NCBI GenBank assembly: GCA_022559845.1
Contig: CM040125.1
Span: 325,817,829 to 325,881,828 of the forward strand
From: Amorphophallus konjac
Taxonomy: Eukaryota; Streptophyta; Magnoliopsida; Alismatales; Araceae
Direction: 5' to 3'
DNA: 64,000 nt
Part shown: positions 57,265-64,000 of the stretch, in pieces
Position numbering within the stretch: position 1 is the first letter of the stretch
Layout: each line of letters begins with the position of its first letter
Position numbers and translations under genes: made by a program
Notes under the pieces: model-generated
Told to the model about the DNA's origin: nothing
Database searches by the model: none
What the model saw: only the letters and a program-made list of their open reading frames with translations

Positions 57265-59466
57265 TTGTTTTGCTGCAGGTGTGCCTTGGAATGAATAAAG
57301 GGGGTTAATAAGCCAAGACACTCAAAATGAAAACCACAGGATCCTACGCATCAGGTCAGCTCTGAACACTCTATTTAAATTTCATCATCTGAATTTGTGA
57401 GTATGAAAGATTTGAATTTCATGTTGATTTGATTCATGCTTAATTGAAATTCTCTGAAAATTTGAAATGAACCTGATGCTTTTGGCAGTCTTTCCCTCCG
57501 ATTGAACTGCATGATTTTCTATTAAACATAAATTTTAAGACCATGTGCTACACTTTCACTGTATTTCATGCACTTAGTCAGGGGGAGTTTGACTGGTTAT
57601 GCTTAATGTTATTGATGCTCATGATTAGCCTCATTGCATCTAGACATGAGGAGATTTGTCAGATACATTTGTTCTTCACTTTTTGAATCCCTCTTGTTTA
57701 GTTATTTGAATCACTCTACTGCTCTCTAGTGGATAACCTGAATGTTCTGCTATTCTCATCTTGCATAGCTGATCTATCTGTATTCCAGACTTAGCTACTG
57801 AAATTGATTCTGCTATGCATATATTTGATGCTCTTCTCTCCTACTATCATTTGCTCTACCAGCTTGCGCCTATCAAACATTCACATCTTTTCAAGCTGGT
57901 CTGATTAATCTGGTTCCTGTTCCAGGAATGATAAGTTGTTCAGTAGCATTGATTGGACTGATCTGAGATTCTTATGTTGTGTGCCATGTTTTAGTCTGAA
58001 CTATTAAAAAAAATTCCTATCATATAGGTTTAAGAATGACCATTGATTCAGACTGATATAAGTTTAATGTATTCTCAGAGTTGTACTTGAATGATTTGAA
58101 AATATCTGAATACTAAGTTTTAATAAATTTTAACCAACTGCGTCATGAATACCCTAGTCTCACCCATCTGTAATTTGAAAATGTGATATCAAGGCTACTT
58201 TGGTAGAGATACATAGAGATGGCATTGCTTTTAAACATTAACTTAAAAAATGTTGACTAAAAAGAAAAATTGTGTTCGGGGTAATGACTTGGTAACTGAG
58301 TAACTAGGGTTCTCTATCAATGAAATAGAGTAAACCTATGTCATGAAGTTCCACAGTTATATCTGGTAAAAATGTATTGAAATTATGATAGAGCAATGGC
58401 ATGTTTGTGTTGAGTAACTGGGGAGTCCGGCCTCTGATCAAGGTGTCTCCTCATGTAAAAAGACACTCCTATTGCTAACTCTGTTCTCAAAGTTGAGAGG
58501 CAATGACAGTCATCACACTGAAGTAACTGGGTCACTTCACCAAAGACGTGTTGTGCCTCATGTAAAAAGGTGTTGATCAACTTAAATTGCTCAGGGAATA
58601 TTGTGCTTATTGAAAGAAAATTACTTGCAAAAGTTGTCAACTCACATTTTTCTAAGTGTGTTTAATCTTGATACTATACTATGTAACTCTCAAAGTGGTC
58701 ATTGAGTTCATTTGTGTAAGATGGAAGGTGGTTGTTCTTGAGTATTGCTTGATTAATTGGTTCACCTTTATTAAAACCTACCTTCAGATATGAGTATTGA
58801 ATTTGATTGACAAATTTGGTATACATCATGATTAAATCAGTTGGGTCATGTCGCTTAATTCATAACCCCCTATGATAGGAGAGTCTTTCCTTGTGAGGAC
58901 TTATTACTGTGGTACCTGCCATACTATTTCCTCTGATCAGGTTCACCTTTGACAACTTAATCATCATGCTATCTTACCTGTTGGAGATCCTGTACCTTGC
59001 TTGCTATTATTTACTCCTACCCTTGGCTACATCTACTTCATTTACAGCATTGTCTCGCTCTCCACACTGTTGGAATCTTCCATCTTGCTTTGTAACCAGT
59101 TCTGGTTCTGTGGACTTTCCACCTGTTTCATTCTGTCCATGCATATGTGAGGTGCCTCAACCGAGTTCAGATTGCTTGTAATGGTAGATTTCAGATTGCT
59201 TTATTGGTTAACCAGAGCTCGTTCTTGCACTTCAGGGGAATTCTGGGTCATCTGCATTTAAGGGGAGAGTAGTCAAACATTCATGTTGATAGGGGGAGTT
59301 CTTATATTTTATTCTTTAGTGCTCATTTTGCATGTTTCTATGGGGGAGTATTGGTATCAGATTTCATACATGTCTTTCATTTCACTCACAAACCATCTCT
59401 TTTTGTTTATGTCAAAGGGGGAGAATTATTTGCTGAGTCTGTGTGACTCATTGTGTTGACATCATC
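57265..59466 (+). other. Non-coding interior of element F
   Basis: About 2.2 kb between the gag end and the polypurine tract with no pol motif. CTCATGTAAAAAG occurs twice (about 58450 and 58557) and GTAACT words recur at 58280-58540. Several AGGGGGAG words lie near the 3' end. Confidence 0.65.
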
Positions 59467-59480
59467 AAAAAGGGGGAGAT
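59467..59480 (+). promoter_or_regulatory. Polypurine tract of element F
   Basis: AAAAAGGGGGAGAT, preceded by CATCATC, directly abuts the 3' LTR. It is nearly identical to that of element E. Confidence 0.9.
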
Positions 59481-61628
59481 TGTTGTGCCCCTTGTGCTTT
59501 GATGATAGAGTGTTGTTATTTTGATGATGGCAACTCAAGGAGTCACCACATAAGATGGCAAGTCAATGAGTCACCACATAAGAATGATGATGATAATGAT
59601 AGTGTGTGTGATGATAAAATGATGTTTCGAATGCATTATTCTGATTAAGCCCATGCACAGGTTAAGTCAGTACAGAGTTTTGCCTAGACGTGCATATGTT
59701 TGCTGCATAAACCTTGAGTCGTGCAAGGTTGCTCACATGTCGTTAAGTTTGTACATGCATACATAAAGTCGATGCAAGCATGCAACAGAGTCAGTACATT
59801 GCTTAAGTCTGTACAGGGTTAATTGTCTAGGCTTGTGCATTTCATAACTATGTTTCATGGTGGCCATAAGTTAGTGAATGCCTAGACTCATGCATGTTCA
59901 AGGGACAAAGTCTGTACATAGTTTTGCCTAGACTACATCAACTCAAGTCTGTACATTCGTTGATGACAAGTTTGTACAACCTCCGTTGTTTCACTCGACT
60001 AGTCAGTACAGTCAGTGCATTCGGTTGTCTCATGCATATACAAGTCTGCACATTCTCTGCTGATATGACCATGCATCATTTTAGCAAGTCTGTACATCGC
60101 TTGCACATTGCACACAAAGTCTATACACTCGTTGATGGCATGTCTGTACATTCACTTTCAATGTGCATACTTCTCCATATGCAAAACGCATTACATGCAT
60201 TCAAAGTCTGTACATCATCTTGGCGCATGCACGTAAAGTCTGTACATCATCTTGGCGCATGCACACAAAGTCTGTACATTCACTTTCAATGTGCATACTT
60301 CTCCATATGCAAAATACATTACATGCATTCAAAGTCTGTACACTCGTGGATGACATATCCGTGCATTCATTCTCGTTGTACATACTTTCTTATAAGCACA
60401 CTGCATTTTATGCATCAAGTCTGTACAGGCTCAGTTCAAATATCAAACTTACTCGATGCATCCTTTCTTTCCTTTAGATTAACTCACACTGATAACAAGC
60501 CTGATCTGACAGGACTGCTGCTCGAGGAGCTTAAGAAGGGCATGTGATCCAAGAATAGAGGAAGTGCCAGGATCGTGACACGTGTAGTGCAGCAGGCTGA
60601 AATGCTGCCACGTGTTCAAGGCGCTAGGGCAGGAATTCGTGGAGGACACACGCCCACCTATCTGCTCCTGCTATAAAAAGAAGACTTCTCCATCTGGAGA
60701 AGATGCTCGTGCAGAGAGGATAAAAAGTTACATCTGAAAGAGCAGAAGCAGAGAGAGAGAGAGCCTGCACGATCCAGAAGAAGAGAAAGAAAGAAAGAGA
60801 AGAAAAAGAGAAAGATAGAAGAGAAAGAGAGAAGAAAAGAGTGAGCAGCAGAGAAGTATAGAGAAGCAGAAGAAGAGAAAGAAAGGAAGAGAGAGGTAGA
60901 GAGCTCTAGGGGAAGAAGAAAAGCTTCATCGAAAGATTTATTTTCACTGGACTTTGGATCAGATCCGAGCCAGTCAGCTCTATGAGAGCCACATCTATGT
61001 TCCATCGTTTACAGCTTTCTGTCGCTGTGTTTTATCATCTTTTGTTTTTCTTTTTACCTTTGTTTCAAGCTGTTTGTCAGCAGAGCAAGCTGTGACGCTC
61101 AGCGGGCAGAGGAGGATTCCTCTGGACGGATTAAGCTGTAAGCCCCAGCGGTTGGCAAAGCTGTAATGCCCAGCGGTCAAGCTGTTAGTCAGCAGTTTGT
61201 AGGCAAGCTGTGTCGTCCAGCGGTTTTCAAGCTGTTTGGCAGCGGAATCCACACTCTGGTTTGAGTGTGGGGTGGATGTAGGTCTGGAGGACCGAACCAC
61301 CTTAAAAATCTTCTGTGCAGTGGTTTGATTGTCTAGTGTGTTTCGCTAGATGCATGATTAGGCTCGTTGTGTCCTTTCATCTAGCGAGTGGTTTATTCGA
61401 ACATCGCATATTGATTGAAGTTGGGTCTGCTCACCAGCTCATAGTGAGTAGATCAGTAGTTCAGTCTATCTGATCTTTCCACTTCGTTCAAAGAGAGCAC
61501 CTGTGTCATACAAGGCACCTATTTGTGTTAATTCCGCATCATTGTTTTGTTATAGTTTTTAATTGGGAGTAATTTTTTAAGGGGAGATTCATCCACCCCC
61601 CTTTGAATCCATCACACCGATCCCAACA
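59481..61628 (+). mobile_element. 3' LTR of element F, 2148 bp
   Basis: It matches the 5' LTR along its length with scattered, mostly transition, differences. The motif array is at about 59805-60427. Confidence 0.93.
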
Positions 61629-61633
61629 CTTCA

Positions 61634-63035
61634 ATCTCATAGTATTCGTCAGCTAGCTCCTGATCTGCTTCGTAGCTGACTAACACAAGATCTGAAGAGG
61701 TGGCGTCCCCGGCCTGTGTGTCCCCAATGATAAGAGACTGACGAGTGGGGCACTGGTTGGCGAAGTGGCCAAAGCCATTGCAGCGATAACACTGCTGCCG
61801 TGATCCACTAGGCTCCCCGATTAAAGGTCCTTTCCCCTTATCCTCCCGACGGATAGGAGGTGTAGGCAACAAAGGATGAGCAACGGGTGCGGGTGCCGGT
61901 GGACGGACCGTGGGTGCCGTGGGTTGGGGACGAGGAGGGATATCCCTCGGAGGTGGAGGGCGAGGCCTAGGAGCGAATGGCTCGGGACGAGTGGGCTCCT
62001 GAGGTCGAGCCATGGGGGCCCTCGGATACGTGCCTGAAAAGCCACGGGGCTCGACACTACGAATAGGAAAGGGGCCCAACCGATGGGTAGGCTCAAACTC
62101 GGCCTCGAATTGCTCCAATTCGAGAGCAACTGATACGCCTGTTCCAAAGTGGTCACATTGCGACGAAAAAGTTCATATTGGTAGTTTGGCCGTAGACCTC
62201 TTCGAAAGCGCGAGATGGTCATGGTGCTCTCTTCCGTAACTCCACACCGTAAATAATACTCATCAAACTCGGCGGTGTACTCAGTCACGGACCGGTTCCC
62301 TTGGGAGAGACTTTGCCATTTGTCTATGAGACGATGGCGATATGTGGCAGGAAGGTATTTCTGCCTCAACTTCATTTTCATGTCATCCCAAGTACCGATC
62401 GGGGGTTGATGTCGATGCACTAACATGCTCTCTACATTGATCCAATAAGTTTGGGCCTGCCCATGCAACTTCATCTTAGCATACAGAACTCTTCGGTGGT
62501 CCGTCATCTCAAACCACTCGAAGTACCGGTCGATGCCGGCCTCCCAATCTAAATAGACCTTCGAGTCCAAAGACCCGTCAAATAGGGGAGGGTCCGCACA
62601 CACGCTCCTAAGAACACGGTCGTCGTCATCATCACGATTCTGTCGTTAGTTTCGACGGTCACGACCGTAACCCCCTTGTTCATTATCAGATGCATAGTCA
62701 TCCACCTCATGCACATGCTGCCTCCCAACATCTACCCCATGAGCCCTTGGCATAGCAGGTTGCTGACCCGGCTCTTGTTGGCCATTCACCGGCACGGGTT
62801 GCGCCGCTACTGGGGCCCTCTCAAGGACAGCAATCCTCCCTACAAGACCCTGAATGGACTGGTCCGATGCTTCGGCCTGATCCTCGAGGGCTTTCATTCT
62901 CCCTTCTAGACGCGTTCCTACGCCATCTAGACGTGTACTAAGGCCATCCATACGCGTATCGAGACGATCCATGAGGGCTCGGAACATCTCGGCCATCGAG
63001 GGCTCATCGGAGCTACGGACTCGGGAATCCGCCAT
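61634..63035 (-). pseudogene. gag of element G
   Basis: It starts at ATG 63035 (MADSRVRSSDEPSMAEMFRA); an in-frame ATG at 63089 is an alternative. A coiled segment with DRLDTRMDGLSTRLDGVGTR repeats is followed by an in-frame TAA near 62648. The Retrotrans_gag domain follows (FDGSLDSKVYLDWEAGIDRY, MKLHGQAQTYW, RFRRGLRPNYQ). After a frameshift near 62115 come a Pro/Arg-rich linker and one zinc knuckle CYRCNGFGHFANQC. It is cut at 61634 by element F. Confidence 0.88.
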
Positions 63036-63360
63036 AGGTGGTGGTGGCGAGTATTGGGTGCCTCGACGGGTGGGCATGCAAAGACACACGGACTAGGAGA
63101 CACAGACTAATGCAAACACCAACTAATGCACCTAGACCTAAACCAAGGTACGTGGCGGAGGGTCGACTCGAAGATCTCCTCGCTCAAGTGTGCGGCCTTA
63201 CCGATAGGCGTAGCCTAACGTTCGGACAACACCTTTTAATATACCGAATTATCGGGATGAAATGTAATTTTAAAACACTTTTTTTGTTTTAAAAATAATG
63301 ATGATCCTAGACTCGACTTAGACCGTGCAAAGACTTATGCAATGACTACCCTAGACTCAA

Positions 63361-63375
63361 CTCGCTCTGATACCA
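63361..63375 (-). promoter_or_regulatory. Primer binding site of element G
   Basis: On the minus strand TGGTATCAGAGCGAG lies 3 bp inside the 5' LTR. It is an initiator-Met type site. Confidence 0.88.
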
Positions 63376-63378
63376 AAC

Positions 63379-64000
63379 TGATGCGGGACGACAGGAGGAC
63401 CGACTCTACGTGATGCAGACCTTGGACTCTAGATGGAGACGCGACCAGCAACATACGAGTAGGAACGACACTTCGGCCCGACACTAAGAGTTCCTATGGG
63501 CTATACGTCGCTAATAGAAATGCAAGCTCACTCGTCGTCCCAAGCGAGGGGAAACGTGGATCCGCGCGGTTGAGAAACCGGCAGAGTCAAGGGTGGTCGA
63601 CTCACTTCCATGCTCGGATAGAGCCACGGGCCGGGTCACTCTGTCGCTCACAGCGGTGACATGAACTCACGGGCTAGAATCCTAACGCACTCACAGCGGC
63701 ATATGACCATATACTAAACTAGCAAATGAACGCCAAGGAGTTAAGACCGTTACCTCCACGCTCCCGGCGTGGGGAAGACAACCCCGGCCAAATCCGAACT
63801 CCCGGTTAAACAAGTGTTACTGCAGTACAAAGTTTTGACCCACTCCATGCAGGGAGGTAACAGGTCACATGTGGGGCCCGGGAGTCTCGGGAAGTGGGTT
63901 GACGAGCAGCATCTTGATGTCGCCCCGATGGTGCCGAAATCCGCATTTTTGTGCTATCCGGACGGCGCGATCTGCGGGTTTGTGGGGCCCACATGCTGCT
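63379..64000 (-). mobile_element. 5' LTR of element G, partial
   Basis: It starts TGATGCGGGACG on the plus strand and continues past the window edge. Over 620 bp it aligns with 47158 onward with few differences (for example CTGTCCGG versus CTATCCGG), indicating a young element despite its broken genes. Confidence 0.9.

Larger units (their letters stand above)
53043..61628 (+). mobile_element. Element F: gag-only LTR retrotransposon (SIRE/Copia-like), 8586 bp
   Basis: LTRs 53043-55193 and 59481-61628 start TGTTGTGCCCC and end TCCCAACA. Perfect target duplications CTTCA lie at 53038-53042 and 61629-61633. The interior has a primer site, a gag and a polypurine tract, with no pol. It is inserted between gag and protease of element G, in the opposite orientation to G. 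Confidence 0.93.
47158..64000 (-). mobile_element. Element G: Ty3/gypsy chromovirus, split by element F
   Basis: On the minus strand it runs 5' LTR (63379 to beyond 64000), primer site, gag, [element F], protease, RT, RNase H, integrase, chromodomain-like end and 3' LTR (47158-49435). The domain order and the C-terminal chromodomain identify a chromovirus. The left target duplication would be GCAGC (47153-47157); the right flank is outside the window. Its coding regions are broken. Confidence 0.88.

Noticed and set aside
1..64000. tRNA or rRNA genes
   Set aside because: No complete cloverleaf or rRNA signature was seen. tRNA-like matches are primer binding sites of LTR elements or the possible SINE.

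Overview
This is a stretch of flowering-plant nuclear DNA. It holds one host gene and a thick layer of transposable elements. The plant origin shows in a recognisable EPSIN1-type epsin gene with GT-AG introns, in hAT elements with 8-bp target duplications, and in LTR retrotransposons primed by initiator-Met tRNA (TGGTATCAGAGC type sites). I cannot name the species.

Region 1 (1-27.7 kb): an 11-exon clathrin-interactor epsin gene runs on the minus strand from ATG 27289 to stop 1635. The joined exons total 1608 nt (535 codons plus stop), and every junction I propose keeps the reading frame. The gene spans 25.7 kb because introns 2, 7, 8 and 9 are filled with mobile DNA. Intron 8 has a decayed Copia element with a possible SINE inside it. 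Intron 2 has a 2.25-kb solo LTR (TSD GTCCT). Intron 7 (11.4 kb) has a second solo LTR of the same family in the opposite orientation. That LTR was hit by a 369-bp hAT MITE (TSD AAATTAGT) and by a 7.7-kb hAT transposon (TSD TGCGGCCC). The hAT is itself interrupted inside its transposase gene by a 2.5-kb hAT deletion derivative (TSD GRTTATTC), which keeps an open 252-codon BED-finger reading frame.

Region 2 (27.7-36.98 kb): a 561-bp hAT-type MITE lies about 400 bp upstream of the epsin ATG. It is followed by an AT-rich foldback, a fragment of an LTR (family C), and the 5' LTR of element B. A 3.5-kb solo LTR of a related family (A) is inserted in B's LTR in reverse orientation (TSD GGCGG).

Region 3 (36.98-64 kb): element B continues as primer site, leader and gag start. 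It is split by element E (36981-46955, TSD AGGTA, minus strand), a gag-only LTR element, and by element G (47158 to beyond the window), a Ty3/gypsy chromovirus on the minus strand. G is split between gag and protease by element F (53043-61628, TSD CTTCA, plus strand), a second gag-only LTR element. The order of insertion is C, then B, then A, E and G into B, then F into G.

The most unusual theme is that each LTR family carries its own dense array of short repeated motifs. E and F share a sense-oriented AAGTCTGTACA array just upstream of their TATA boxes. The intron-2 solo LTR has a TTGACC (W-box-like) array. Solo LTR A has an array of TAGCGGTC...GGCCGCTA inverted repeats. Element coding regions carry stop codons compatible with C-to-T decay, so most are non-functional, while the epsin gene appears intact.
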